The notes under the pieces: model-generated
Told to the model about the DNA's origin: nothing
Database searches by the model: none
The model's input: the letters and a program-made list of their open reading frames with translations, nothing else
Made by a program: the position numbers and the translations under genes
From: Clostridia bacterium
GTDB taxonomy: Bacteria; Bacillota; Clostridia; Oscillospirales; Acutalibacteraceae
Direction: 5' to 3'
Length of the DNA: 64,000 nt
NCBI GenBank assembly: GCA_017537365.1
Contig: JAFYKZ010000010.1
Coordinates: 1-64,000 of the forward strand
In this document: piece after piece, positions 43,359 to 52,700 of the stretch
Layout of the letters: every line of letters starts with the position of its first letter
Position numbering within the stretch: position 1 is the first letter of the stretch

Positions 43359-43386
43359 ATAATATACTATTGATAATTTTTTTCAA
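43359..43386 (-). promoter_or_regulatory. Likely promoter of the long transporter/surface operon
   Basis: On the minus strand, TTGAAA (43381-43386) and TATTAT (43359-43364) have 16-bp spacing, about 75 bp before the first permease. The region between the AraC gene and this operon has no other gene. Confidence 0.5.
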
Positions 43387-43528
43387 TATCATTTTGTTGC
43401 CAATGTATTCTCATTTGCGACTAATTTTGTGCACTTTGTTATAAGAATATATAAAATCAACTGTTTTTTTAATAATTTGTATCAAAAAAGTTCTCTTTTA
43501 TATCCCCTGTATTTCAAAACTGCAAACC

Positions 43529-44365
43529 TTATTCAACGCTATCTTCATTCAGTAAATCCCTGTACTCTCCGGGCGCTTTTCCTGTATAAATCTTAAATAT
43601 CCTTAAAAATGTAGGATAATTCAAAAAGCCAAGATGTCTAGAAATTTTTGAAAAAGACATATCAGTATTTAAAATCATTTGTTTCGCCTTTTCTACTTTT
43701 AACATCATAATATACGACTTTATGCTCACACCGTGTTTTTTCTTAAACATACGGAAAAGATGATTTCGATTTATGTTATAATGATCTGCAATTTCTCCTA
43801 CTTGGATACTCTCGGTATAATGCTCCAAAATATATTCCTCAACCTGAGATAATAAAGCATTATCAACAACATAGTCTATATATTCATTATCGCTAACAAA
43901 CTCAGATAAAAGCCTAAAAAGACATTCAAGTGAAAAAACTCTTACAGATTTACATTTATCTATTTTTGATACAAATTCTTCAATAATACGAAAAACTGCA
44001 TCTTCCTCCATACTATAAATGGGAGAATTATTAAAAACCAAATCCTTCAAAATCATTTCCATAAGGACACCGGAAAAGGAAAAATAAGCATAATCACAAG
44101 TATCATTACTATCCGCTATATAGTTTGCTTTTTGATTAGGTTTTATTAAAAAAGCATCATTATTTTTCAAATTGTACATTTGATTATCTATTGTAAGAAT
44201 GCCCTTGCCACGATTGATAACATATATAGTATAATAACTATCAAATAAATCAGAATCGGAATGAGAAATCAATGTATTACCTTCTACCCAGCCCACCTCA
44301 ATTAAAGAAATATACGGATTTTTATATTTCAAAAACGAGCGTTGCTCATGCATATGGTTTTTCAA
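43529..44365 (-). CDS. AraC-family transcriptional regulator
   Basis: A 278-residue regulator. The N-terminal cupin-like sensor comes first (YYTIYVINRGKGILTIDNQ, NDAFLIKPNQKANYI). The C-terminal double helix-turn-helix follows (IQVGEIADHYNINRNHLFRMF and MSFSKISRHLGFLNYPTFLR). It probably senses a sugar and controls the transporter operon that begins just downstream at 43285. The start codon is not certain: TTG at 44365 lies 8 bp after GAGGAG, while GTG 44374 overlaps that site. Transcription may also come from the operon upstream. Confidence 0.9.
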   Translation of the reverse strand: MKNHMHEQRSFLKYKNPYISLIEVGWVEGNTLISHSDSDLFDSYYTIYVINRGKGILTIDNQMYNLKNNDAFLIKPNQKANYIADSNDTCDYAYFSFSGVLMEMILKDLVFNNSPIYSMEEDAVFRIIEEFVSKIDKCKSVRVFSLECLFRLLSEFVSDNEYIDYVVDNALLSQVEEYILEHYTESIQVGEIADHYNINRNHLFRMFKKKHGVSIKSYIMMLKVEKAKQMILNTDMSFSKISRHLGFLNYPTFLRIFKIYTGKAPGEYRDLLNEDSVE

Positions 44366-44448
44366 CAATCTCACTCCTCAAAATAACAATTCTTTCAAAA
44401 ATAAATCGTCATTATAATCAAAAAACAAATAACAAATAAAACTTACAC

Positions 44449-45525
44449 TTAGAATTTAACAAATTTTCCTGTTTGGATGCTTTCATATACCGCATTCATA
44501 GCCTCAATAGTTCTTCTATGCCAACGAAGGTTAATGAGAGGGGTCTTGTTATTGCGAATATTATCAACAAATTCATCGATTAGACCTATCCACTCATCAA
44601 AATATGTGTATTGAACGGTGTAACGGTCGTTTGGCAGTCCATTATGATAAACATTAGGTCCAAAACAATCTGCCATAAGAGTTCCCTTTTCACCATTTAA
44701 AGTGATATTAACTTCCATTCGTTTCGGGAAAACCTCCCAACCTGGACCCGGAACTTTAAGACGTTCTTCCATTTTAGACCAAGATGGGTCAAGAGAAAAA
44801 ATAGTTCCATCTTTCATTTTGCCAATAACGGAAAGCATATCTTCTTCCTCTATGTCAGGACGGATATTAGGCGCTACCTCAGCGTAAACACTTTCAAAAT
44901 CACTACCTGTCATATGGCGAATCATATCAAAAATATGCGGATGGTCGCAAAGCGCGCCGCCTCTAAAACGATGATCGCCGTCTTTAATAGAAACTCGCTT
45001 ACCATAGCTCTTTTCAGGAACACCCTGCCAAGGGAATGCCCAAACAGGTGAAAGAGTGATATTAGTAGCGTTAAAAGACTTTATTTTACCAATTTCACCA
45101 TTTGCAATCATTTCCTTCATTCGAACGATTACAGGATTATAATGCATTTCAAGTTCGATTTGGCAAACTAAATTATTCTTTTCAACAATATCAATCATCT
45201 CATCATATTCTTCCATATCGAAAGTAGGAATTTTCATAGAAAGAATATGTATTCCGCGTTCTGCGCAAAGTTTCATTTGGCGAAGATGTTCGCTATTTTC
45301 ACTTGCAAGTACAACCGCTTCAATTTCAGGATGAGCATCGAGCATTTCAATTTCGCTATCATAGCAAGGAATACCCTTTACGCTATTAAGAAAAATTTCT
45401 TTAACTTCATCATTAGCAGTAGCAACCGCAACCCAATCAAGTTTTGGATTATCCATTAATGTTTGATAATATTTTCTTGTATGACCATGAGTCATACTCA
45501 TCATAGCAATTTTTAATGGTTTCAT
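44449..45525 (-). CDS. Gfo/Idh/MocA family oxidoreductase
   Basis: A 358-residue NAD(P)-dependent sugar oxidoreductase. The Rossmann start is MKPLKIAMMSMTHGHTRKYY, without the usual GxGxxG; the AVVLASENSEH and MKIPTFDMEEY regions match the cofactor and catalytic segments (EKP-type Lys replaced by MKIP). The C-terminal half has GGALCDHPHIFDMIRHM, where the His is expected to be catalytic. It would oxidise or epimerise a sugar or sugar derivative. The stop of the unknown gene upstream is 1 bp from its ATG, so these two are coupled. Confidence 0.88.
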   Translation of the reverse strand: MKPLKIAMMSMTHGHTRKYYQTLMDNPKLDWVAVATANDEVKEIFLNSVKGIPCYDSEIEMLDAHPEIEAVVLASENSEHLRQMKLCAERGIHILSMKIPTFDMEEYDEMIDIVEKNNLVCQIELEMHYNPVIVRMKEMIANGEIGKIKSFNATNITLSPVWAFPWQGVPEKSYGKRVSIKDGDHRFRGGALCDHPHIFDMIRHMTGSDFESVYAEVAPNIRPDIEEEDMLSVIGKMKDGTIFSLDPSWSKMEERLKVPGPGWEVFPKRMEVNITLNGEKGTLMADCFGPNVYHNGLPNDRYTVQYTYFDEWIGLIDEFVDNIRNNKTPLINLRWHRRTIEAMNAVYESIQTGKFVKF

Positions 45526-45526
45526 T

Positions 45527-46219
45527 TTAGATTACCTGCCTTTCACCTGTTTTAACAGATTCTTTTGCTTTTTCAACCATCAATTTAAGTTCTTTATCAA
45601 AAGTTAACATTAAGTCTGCACTTTTGTTTTGAGCAATTTGGAAAGCTGAACGAACAACCGCAATATCTTCAACCGAAAGACCGTATAATTCAAAGTCAAC
45701 ATCGGTGAATTTTTTATTCTCTTCACCAAAGAAATAAATTGAATCTTGCTTTAATTGAGTATCTACAACAACATCACAAGCAATACCTCTTTGCGATATT
45801 ATTTCATGTTTATCTTTTGGTTTTTCTCCATCAGATAAGGTTGCAGAGATTTCTATTGTGCAAACAATTCCTGTTTCAGCAGTAGCAATAACATTAAGAG
45901 TATTTTCGTTCTGAACAGCGGTAATTGCTACTATTTCTTTTCCAAGTATAAAACGGCATAAATCAAGTTCTCTATATAACTCATCAAATATATTTGCATT
46001 CTTATTCACTATACGAGCCACACGCATTACGCTAACACCAAAAAGTGTGCCGCCCTGAACAATGTTTTTAAGTTCAATAAATCTTCTCTCTAATCTATGA
46101 GAAAGAATAGGTGTAACAACACCGTCAATCACTGCAGTTTTGCAGTCCTTGAGTTCTGCTTTTGTATCGACAGAATACTTATCAAGCAAAAAATCTAATT
46201 TTTCTTGCAAATAAATCAT
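45527..46219 (-). CDS. Unknown 230-residue protein coupled to the Gfo/Idh/MocA gene
   Basis: I do not recognise it with confidence. It is soluble, without signal peptide, and opens MIYLQEKLDFLLDKYSVD. Parts such as TLFGVSVMRVARIV, NTLNVIATAETGIVCTIEIS and FGEENKKFTDVDFELYG resemble the beta-sheet C-terminal domain of Gfo/Idh/MocA oxidoreductases without a Rossmann domain. It is translated just before a complete oxidoreductase of that family. It may therefore be a regulatory or substrate-binding partner subunit, but that is inference. Confidence 0.5.
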   Translation of the reverse strand: MIYLQEKLDFLLDKYSVDTKAELKDCKTAVIDGVVTPILSHRLERRFIELKNIVQGGTLFGVSVMRVARIVNKNANIFDELYRELDLCRFILGKEIVAITAVQNENTLNVIATAETGIVCTIEISATLSDGEKPKDKHEIISQRGIACDVVVDTQLKQDSIYFFGEENKKFTDVDFELYGLSVEDIAVVRSAFQIAQNKSADLMLTFDKELKLMVEKAKESVKTGERQVI

Positions 46220-46293
46220 TTTTCTATCCTCCGTAATTTGCTAACTTATAATTTTTAAAGTGATGTCTAAAAAAACAACACTTATTAACTTTA

Positions 46294-48582
46294 TCAATAA
46301 ATAACCAAAATATTGCAAGTTTCATCATTGGACTTAACAATATTTCCATCTATCTTTTTACCATCAACGAAAATACCTTTATCTTCACCTTTTTGGAATT
46401 TAATAGAATAACTTGTTCCCTGAACAACTCTTTTAACAGTATATTCATTCCAATCGGCGATATTATGTGGCTCAATCTTTATGCCATCATAATCCGCTTT
46501 CACGCCTAAAAGATAATCAAATCCGCAATGAATAAGCCAAGAAGGAGTTGCTGTAAACCAAGTGTATAAATTCATACCATGGCACGGATGCTCCACGCCA
46601 AAATAAACATTACCTATACTATATGGTTCGCTTGTTCTTCTGGAATCATTATTATCATAATGCCCCGGCAAAATACGACTTAACAAATCATAAGCACCAT
46701 CATAATTACCAACCGCACAATCCGCCGCCACCTTAAACGATGCTGCATGCAAATATATTGCAGAATTTGCAAAAGTACCCGGCCTTTGCCTTTGAATTCT
46801 TCCACATTTTTCACCGTATTTGGTATATGCAGGAGCTAAAAGCATAGGACCATACATTGTATCAAGATAGATACTTATAGATCGGTATATCTTCTTTATT
46901 TTTTCTTCATCATCGCATATACCCGAAAGCAATGCCCAAGACTGTGGATTTATATAAATTTTACCCTCATGGCACTTATGAGAGCCTATTGGCTCATCAT
47001 CAATAAATGCACGTGCATACCAATTACCATCCCAGCCAACCGTATTAACGATTTGCTTATATTCCGCAGAACGTTTACGCAACATATCTGCTATTTCGGT
47101 TTTACCTATTTTTTCACATAACTCAATAATGATATTTTGCGCATTAAACGCGGCAATAGTACCCCAAACGGTAGTAGCTTCTCCAAATTTATTGATACCC
47201 GTAAGACCATCTAGCCAATCACCGCTACGCATAAGTATAAGACCATTTTTACCTCTTGAATTATATAAGTAATCCAATGATACTAGGATATGGTCAAGCA
47301 CCGTATCTTTTTTCTGGCTATTATAATATCCAACTTCTGTATCAATTAAACCGAAATCACCGGTTTCTTTAATATAATCGCAAACAGCGTATGGAATCCA
47401 TAAAGGACTGTCCATAAAATCATTTTCATCAAGTATTCCTGAAAATTTATCATATTGACGCGGACATCTTCCATCCTCATACATATAAGAAAGCGCTTCA
47501 AGAAAATATTTTTTAGAATCGTTAGGGTCAACAAATAAATGTCCCCAAGAATCTTGCAATACATCACGATAGCCAAAAATATGAAATCTGTTATACCTCA
47601 AAGTTAACTTAATTTGATTTTTAAGCCATACATTTAAAAAACTTTGCAATCGCTTATCCGGAAGTTCACAACTGTTACGCTCAATAATTGTTTTCCATTT
47701 TTCAGATACCCCTTTTTTTTCGGCATCTATGTTTCTTGCATTAGAAAAATAATCATTTAGTTTTTTTGCATCTTCTAAAGTATCGGCGGCGCCAAATATA
47801 ACATAGGATTTATTTGTGCTTTCCAATGAAACTTTTTTAGAGACATCAACTTCAATATGCGGTTTAATTTCGCCGTCACGACCCTCTTCAGTAACATTGG
47901 TATGTCCAACTTTTCCTCCCTGCATTGAAAAAAATGCCGCAAGGCTTTTACCTTCTAAAAATTTCTTGCATGTGGCAAAAAAAGCCCCATCTTCAATTGA
48001 TATTTCACATTCGGGATGAAGTGGAATATTCCAAGGTTCCTGATAAGCTAAGGCTATATCTTGTCCAACCTTAAGTTCATACTCCTTGCTGTTTCCGTTT
48101 TTAAGCTCTATAACCCAAAACTCACAAGATTTTTCATTTGGAACAAAGAGATTAACTGAAAAATCTACACCGTCCATTACACCACTATATATTACTTCAC
48201 CTGCTTTAACGGTAAACTGCATGTTTTCACAATCACGAAGAAGATCAAATTCTTTATTAGTTGAAAGATTTTTAATTATAATTTTTCTTCTTCCATTCAA
48301 ATCTCGAAGGAGATAATCACCGGGAGCATTACTGTATTTAGTGAGCCTTGCATCAAATGTTTTGTAAGCGGAAAGTCCTGCACCGTTATTTGCCGCAACA
48401 CAAGCATAATTATCATTAACCATAAAGTTAAACCATTGTCGCGGAGTATTTCTATCTGTTACTGTGTAAGTTTCATAATCTTCACTAAACTCACCAAAAA
48501 TCTTTTCAAAGTTAGTATATTGTTCATAATTAACATTGTGTCGTGAAAGATCAATACCATATACTGCATTTGGATTTTCCAT
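46294..48582 (-). CDS. GH94 family glycoside phosphorylase (cellobiose/chitobiose phosphorylase-like)
   Basis: A 762-residue enzyme of the GH94 type. An N-terminal beta-sandwich comes first (VYGIDLSRHNVNYEQYTNFEK, PRQWFNFMVNDNYACVAAN). An (alpha/alpha)6 barrel follows (FGYRDVLQDSWGHLF, RSGDWLDGL, EGKIYINPQSWALLSG, PGTFANSAIYLHAA). These enzymes split a beta-linked disaccharide with phosphate, releasing a sugar-1-phosphate and saving ATP. There is no signal peptide, so it acts after import. Next to GH20 and SIS genes, an N-acetylhexosamine-containing disaccharide is plausible; cellobiose-type sugars are the alternative. ATG 48582 follows AAGGGTG. Confidence 0.87.
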   Translation of the reverse strand: MENPNAVYGIDLSRHNVNYEQYTNFEKIFGEFSEDYETYTVTDRNTPRQWFNFMVNDNYACVAANNGAGLSAYKTFDARLTKYSNAPGDYLLRDLNGRRKIIIKNLSTNKEFDLLRDCENMQFTVKAGEVIYSGVMDGVDFSVNLFVPNEKSCEFWVIELKNGNSKEYELKVGQDIALAYQEPWNIPLHPECEISIEDGAFFATCKKFLEGKSLAAFFSMQGGKVGHTNVTEEGRDGEIKPHIEVDVSKKVSLESTNKSYVIFGAADTLEDAKKLNDYFSNARNIDAEKKGVSEKWKTIIERNSCELPDKRLQSFLNVWLKNQIKLTLRYNRFHIFGYRDVLQDSWGHLFVDPNDSKKYFLEALSYMYEDGRCPRQYDKFSGILDENDFMDSPLWIPYAVCDYIKETGDFGLIDTEVGYYNSQKKDTVLDHILVSLDYLYNSRGKNGLILMRSGDWLDGLTGINKFGEATTVWGTIAAFNAQNIIIELCEKIGKTEIADMLRKRSAEYKQIVNTVGWDGNWYARAFIDDEPIGSHKCHEGKIYINPQSWALLSGICDDEEKIKKIYRSISIYLDTMYGPMLLAPAYTKYGEKCGRIQRQRPGTFANSAIYLHAASFKVAADCAVGNYDGAYDLLSRILPGHYDNNDSRRTSEPYSIGNVYFGVEHPCHGMNLYTWFTATPSWLIHCGFDYLLGVKADYDGIKIEPHNIADWNEYTVKRVVQGTSYSIKFQKGEDKGIFVDGKKIDGNIVKSNDETCNILVIY

Positions 48583-48626
48583 AAAAATCACCCTTACTTA
48601 ATTCTCACTTTATAAATAAGCTATAC

Positions 48627-49307
48627 TTATCCAAAAGAAGCACTACCATGATAATTATCCGTAGTAGTATTCTTTTCTTTTTTATTAGTAGTATTTCTTA
48701 ATAACCATGAATACACTTGGTTGTTTGCATAGGTATCACTCCAAGCATCATGGCCGTTTTCAGGATATATTGTAATTTTAGCATTTCCGCCGTTTTCATT
48801 TACTGCATCCACCATTTTTTGCGATTCTTCAGGAAGAACGCAACCATCTTTGCCACCATGAAAAGCCCATATCGGTATATTCACAAGACGACCTGCATTC
48901 CAATACATTCCGCCACCACAAATAGGTACTATTGCCGAAAAACAATCTGGTATAGTCATCGCCAACTGCCAAGTGGCATATCCACCCATGCTCGCACCCA
49001 TCAAATAAAATCTATCCGTATCAACAAATTCAAACTTTCTACAATGAAAAACAAAATTTTGCAACTTTTCAAAAACATCATACCAAGTGTTTTTATTGCA
49101 TAACGGAGCAATAGTTATAAATGGAAATTCAACCATTTTCTCTGTAATAACAAAATACGGATTGCCTTCAAGTAACTGTAAATTATCTCCCCTTGAACCT
49201 GCTCCATGAAGAAAAAATATTACAGGATATTTTTTATCTTTATCGTAATTATTCGGATAGCTAATTATATATTTCATTCCTTCAAATAAACAATATTCTT
49301 TTTTCAT
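48627..49307 (-). CDS. Alpha/beta hydrolase, CE1/feruloyl-esterase-like
   Basis: A 226-residue hydrolase. The nucleophile elbow is GASMGGYATW (Ser), the acid is in HGGKDGCVLP (Asp) and the base in PENGHDAWSD (His), with the oxyanion loop FFLHGAGSRGDN. It resembles PHB-depolymerase/CE1-type esterases that remove acyl groups from sugars. With no signal peptide it should act in the cytoplasm, perhaps on imported acetylated or acylated oligosaccharides. A peptidase role is less likely given the neighbours. Confidence 0.8.
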   Translation of the reverse strand: MKKEYCLFEGMKYIISYPNNYDKDKKYPVIFFLHGAGSRGDNLQLLEGNPYFVITEKMVEFPFITIAPLCNKNTWYDVFEKLQNFVFHCRKFEFVDTDRFYLMGASMGGYATWQLAMTIPDCFSAIVPICGGGMYWNAGRLVNIPIWAFHGGKDGCVLPEESQKMVDAVNENGGNAKITIYPENGHDAWSDTYANNQVYSWLLRNTTNKKEKNTTTDNYHGSASFG

Positions 49308-49337
49308 ATAATCCCTACCCTTTCTAAAACGATATAA

Positions 49338-50087
49338 TTAAAGCATTTTTATACGCGGTCTATACTTTTCTAAATATGCCGCATTTTTCTCATCGCCGCC
49401 CGGAGTATTAGCGCTTGACCAAACAGGTGGTGTTATACCTCTATCAATACACTGCTTAACACACTCGATTTCAAGCAAATGAGCAATATAAAAATCAATA
49501 ACATTTGATACCGGTGCAATAGGTGTATCAAGACCGGGCACATTAACAACTGCATCACCAACAGGATTAAAGTCATCAATGCAAACATCAGCATAATCAA
49601 AGAGATTAGTTTTATTTGGATGACGAATAAAGTGATCCTCGGGCATTTCATTTTGCCAATAGCTACTTGAAACCGCAATAATTTTAACACCATTTTTCTT
49701 AGCTTCCATAACCGCATCAATAGTTGCAGGGTTAATACCAATATTATGGAAAACAATCAAAAGGTCATCTTTTTTAAGGTCATAATATTTCATAATAGCG
49801 CTGCCGTAATTAACAGTTCTTTCAAGTTCCAAATACTTAAGAGCTTGATTAAATACCGAAAGACCTGTTTCCATAATAGGATTTATACAAGAAAGTCCAC
49901 CTGCTCTAAAGAACATTTCACCCATACAAAGTGTGGTATGTCCTCCACCGCCGTAAACATTTATAAGGCGGTCATTCTCAATCGCATCTGCCATTAAAGA
50001 TGCGGCTTTTTTAATGTTTTCACCCTGTGTTTCGTTTACAACTTTAAAGTTTTCCATTAGACTTTCAAAATAACCGAAATCATTCAT
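49338..50087 (-). CDS. SIS-domain phosphosugar-binding protein (UPF0309-like), copy 1
   Basis: A 249-residue SIS-domain protein (INVYGGGGHTTLCMGEMFFRAGG, then LLIVFHNIGINPATIDAV). The family binds phosphosugars as isomerase, deaminase or regulator; the Ser-rich binding loop usual in isomerases is altered here (FHNIGINPA). It is a paralog of the gene at 50936, and the PfkB kinase lies between them. ATG 50087 is chosen; its first codons overlap the end of the kinase gene by 8 bp, so translation is coupled. Confidence 0.85.
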   Translation of the reverse strand: MNDFGYFESLMENFKVVNETQGENIKKAASLMADAIENDRLINVYGGGGHTTLCMGEMFFRAGGLSCINPIMETGLSVFNQALKYLELERTVNYGSAIMKYYDLKKDDLLIVFHNIGINPATIDAVMEAKKNGVKIIAVSSSYWQNEMPEDHFIRHPNKTNLFDYADVCIDDFNPVGDAVVNVPGLDTPIAPVSNVIDFYIAHLLEIECVKQCIDRGITPPVWSSANTPGGDEKNAAYLEKYRPRIKML

Positions 50088-50925
50088 TTCCCATTTTCCT
50101 TTCAATTTCTTCTCTTGTTGGTATTGCGGTTAATACACCTTTTTTAGTTACACTTATTCCCGATGCACAAACCGCGTATTTACAAGCCGTTTCAATATCC
50201 ATACCCTCTGCTAAACATACCGCAAACACACCATTAAAAGTATCTCCTGCGCCTGTTGTGTCGATCGGGTTTACCTTAATTGCTTTTATAAAGTTTTTAT
50301 CGTTTATGCTGCAACCGTTTTTGCCAAGAGTTGTTATAACATTTTTAAATTGATTTATATTTATCGCTTGTCTTTCTTGTTCGTTAGGTGTAACAGCAAA
50401 GATAACCTCAGCATTTTTATCAGCTATCGGTCTTATAGGTGCGGGATTTAAAATAACCTTCACATTATGTTTTTTAGCTATTTCTATTGCGCATTCATTA
50501 ACTTCTTCGGGAACTTCGTGTTGCAAAAGCAAGATATCACTGTTTGCAATTTCATCCTCAAAATCTAAAACATCTTTTGCTTCAAGTTCGGCGCTTCTAA
50601 AACCCGTAACCTGATTTTCGCCATTTTTATCGGTTAAAATCACCGCAAAGGTAGTTCTCATTTTGTTTTTTTGCGCAAAAAATCCATTTATACCATATTC
50701 TTTTGCGGTTTGACGGCATTTTTCACCGTCGCCATCATCACCAATAGCGCCAAGAAAAGATACATTCGCACCCATTTTAGCAGCTGCTACCGCTTGGTTA
50801 ATGCCTTTGCCGCCTATTTCTTCAAATACGCTATTGGCAGCAATAGTTTCACCTTTTTGATGAAAATGGTCCACATTCATAAAAATAGAGTTTCCGCAAA
50901 TTCCAATAACCGCAATTTTAACCAT
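50080..50925 (-). CDS. PfkB-family carbohydrate kinase (ribokinase-like)
   Basis: A 281-residue kinase with the two PfkB signatures: GGKGINQAVAAAKMGANVSF near the N-terminus and DTTGAGDTFNGVFAVCL near the C-terminus, the latter with the catalytic Asp. It phosphorylates a sugar using ATP. Flanked by two SIS proteins in one operon, it most likely makes the phosphosugar they handle. The true substrate (ribose, fructose-type or amino sugar) cannot be told. Confidence 0.92.
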   Translation of the reverse strand: MVKIAVIGICGNSIFMNVDHFHQKGETIAANSVFEEIGGKGINQAVAAAKMGANVSFLGAIGDDGDGEKCRQTAKEYGINGFFAQKNKMRTTFAVILTDKNGENQVTGFRSAELEAKDVLDFEDEIANSDILLLQHEVPEEVNECAIEIAKKHNVKVILNPAPIRPIADKNAEVIFAVTPNEQERQAININQFKNVITTLGKNGCSINDKNFIKAIKVNPIDTTGAGDTFNGVFAVCLAEGMDIETACKYAVCASGISVTKKGVLTAIPTREEIERKMGNE

Positions 50926-50935
50926 TTCACTTTCC

Positions 50936-51658
50936 TCACAGGTGTTTTATTCGAGGGAGATATTTCTTGATAAGCGCCTTATTAAACTCAGCTCCGCCAT
51001 CAACATTTCCGCTTTTATAAATTGGAAGCTCTGCGCCATTTTTTGCCGCTTTTTCTGCCGCTTCTATCAAAACGGATTGCAATATAAAGGAACTAGCCGC
51101 AGTTGAAACGCTACCCATTTTAACATCAGTTCCGGTAATATCCATAACTGCATCACCATGCGGAACACAGTTATCAATATACATATCACTACACTGATAA
51201 AGTTTTGGCATATCGGTTTTATCATTAAAATAAGCACTCGATACAACCGAAATATTAGGAACACCGTTTTTAGTGGCAACAGCCGCCATTTCGCAAGGTA
51301 CGGCATTTTTGCCACTTGTTGAAACAGTAATCAAAATATCTTTTTCGGTTATGCAGTATCGCTCAAAAATGCTTTCAGCGATACCGCTCATTTTTTCCAT
51401 TTTACTGCTTTTTGCTGCACCATTATGTAACATCAAATCGGTATCAAGCATAGCGCTAACATTAACAAGTCCTCCTGCTCTATAAAAACAGTCTAGTCCT
51501 ATTAAATGGGAATGTCCGCAACCAAAAATGTAGATTATACCATCATTTTCAATTACCTTTGATACCATATTTGCAGCAGTTTCAATTTTTTCTTTTTGAG
51601 TGTTTTTAATTTTTTCTAAAACATTTAATATTTCAGAATAATACTTTTCAAAAATCAT
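50936..51658 (-). CDS. SIS-domain phosphosugar-binding protein (UPF0309-like), copy 2
   Basis: A 240-residue SIS protein (IIYIFGCGHSHLIGLDCFYRAGG, ILITVSTSGKNAVPCEMA). Unlike copy 1 it keeps the STSGKN phosphate loop, so it is the better candidate for the active isomerase. The CGHSH motif is typical of UPF0309. Its start overlaps the stop of the TIM-barrel gene by 4 bp. The pair may form a heteromer, one subunit catalytic and one regulatory. Confidence 0.88.
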   Translation of the reverse strand: MIFEKYYSEILNVLEKIKNTQKEKIETAANMVSKVIENDGIIYIFGCGHSHLIGLDCFYRAGGLVNVSAMLDTDLMLHNGAAKSSKMEKMSGIAESIFERYCITEKDILITVSTSGKNAVPCEMAAVATKNGVPNISVVSSAYFNDKTDMPKLYQCSDMYIDNCVPHGDAVMDITGTDVKMGSVSTAASSFILQSVLIEAAEKAAKNGAELPIYKSGNVDGGAEFNKALIKKYLPRIKHL

Positions 51659-52686
51659 TTTTTAAGCACTCTTTTATAGTTTCTACCAATGTTATCCCAA
51701 AGTTCAAGCGGATCTTTTGCAGCAACTATAGTTCCGTAACCGCCGCGATATGTCCAAGTAGCAAGACGGTCAACGCCTAATTCTTCATACATATCAACAA
51801 CCTTGTCAATTTGAGCAAAGTCATCAGGGCGCTTATTATAACCCATAAGCCAACGTTCACTTTGTTTACCGTATTTCTTAGCCATTTCAACAGTACGCTC
51901 TGTAATCTCACGGAAGAAACTTTCAGGCAATGTCCAGTTGATAATGGTGGTTGAGAATACATCGAAATAAGGGCAAGAAGCCACCATATCCCAATTATCA
52001 TAACCACGAAGCTCGGTTACATAGTAGCTGTTAAGTGTTGCGTGAACACAGCAAGTGATTTCAAGGTTAGGATTATATTCCTTAAGTGCTTTTGATGTAT
52101 CAGATAGAGTAAAGAGAGCCTCACGCCATCTAAACTGCTTAACATCATCATTCATAAATTTAGGCATTTCATAGCCATAATATTCTTCAAATTTCTTCAT
52201 ACATTCAGGACAACGACAAGCCCAATCATCTCCTGCGCCACCTGTTATAGATGCATAAGATTTTGGATATGCATAGTGTGGTTCATCCCAGAAGAAACCG
52301 TCAACTTCGGTATTCTTTGCTATTTTAAGGCAAATGTTTTTAAAATAATCGCGGAAAGAATTTGTATTAAAACAAGCAGCATTTAAAACCTCGCCTGTGT
52401 ATGCAGATACTTGACGATGGTGAATATTATTCTGCAAGAATAAACTTACTTGCTCACCACCGAAGTATTTACCAATACCCCAAGGGTCTGCAATAACGCG
52501 AAGACCTAAATCGTGAGCTGCTTTAACAATATTGTTTAGGTTTGGGAACCAGAAGTCCATATCAAATTCTGTGATAGCCAAAATAACTGTATCACATCCA
52601 TGGTCCTTCATTTCCTTAAAATCTTCGATTGCATGTTCTACATAGTTCATTCCGTAGTAACTAACAGCAGTATGTTTAATTGACAT
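51655..52686 (-). CDS. Putative TIM-barrel glycoside hydrolase, family unclear
   Basis: A 343-residue cytoplasmic protein with a barrel pattern: CDTVILAITEFDMDFWFPN, GLRVIADPWGIGKYFGG, EVDGFFWDEPHYAYP (a likely catalytic Asp/Glu pair), LEITCCVHATLNS, and RLATWTYRGGYGT at the last strand. A CRCPECMKKFEEYYGYE segment looks like the metal- or substrate-loop CxxC seen in some uncharacterised barrel glycosidases. It fits between GH20 and the SIS gene, and overlaps the latter by 4 bp. I cannot name the GH family. Confidence 0.6.
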   Translation of the reverse strand: MSIKHTAVSYYGMNYVEHAIEDFKEMKDHGCDTVILAITEFDMDFWFPNLNNIVKAAHDLGLRVIADPWGIGKYFGGEQVSLFLQNNIHHRQVSAYTGEVLNAACFNTNSFRDYFKNICLKIAKNTEVDGFFWDEPHYAYPKSYASITGGAGDDWACRCPECMKKFEEYYGYEMPKFMNDDVKQFRWREALFTLSDTSKALKEYNPNLEITCCVHATLNSYYVTELRGYDNWDMVASCPYFDVFSTTIINWTLPESFFREITERTVEMAKKYGKQSERWLMGYNKRPDDFAQIDKVVDMYEELGVDRLATWTYRGGYGTIVAAKDPLELWDNIGRNYKRVLKK

Positions 52687-52700
52687 AATTATTTCTCCTT

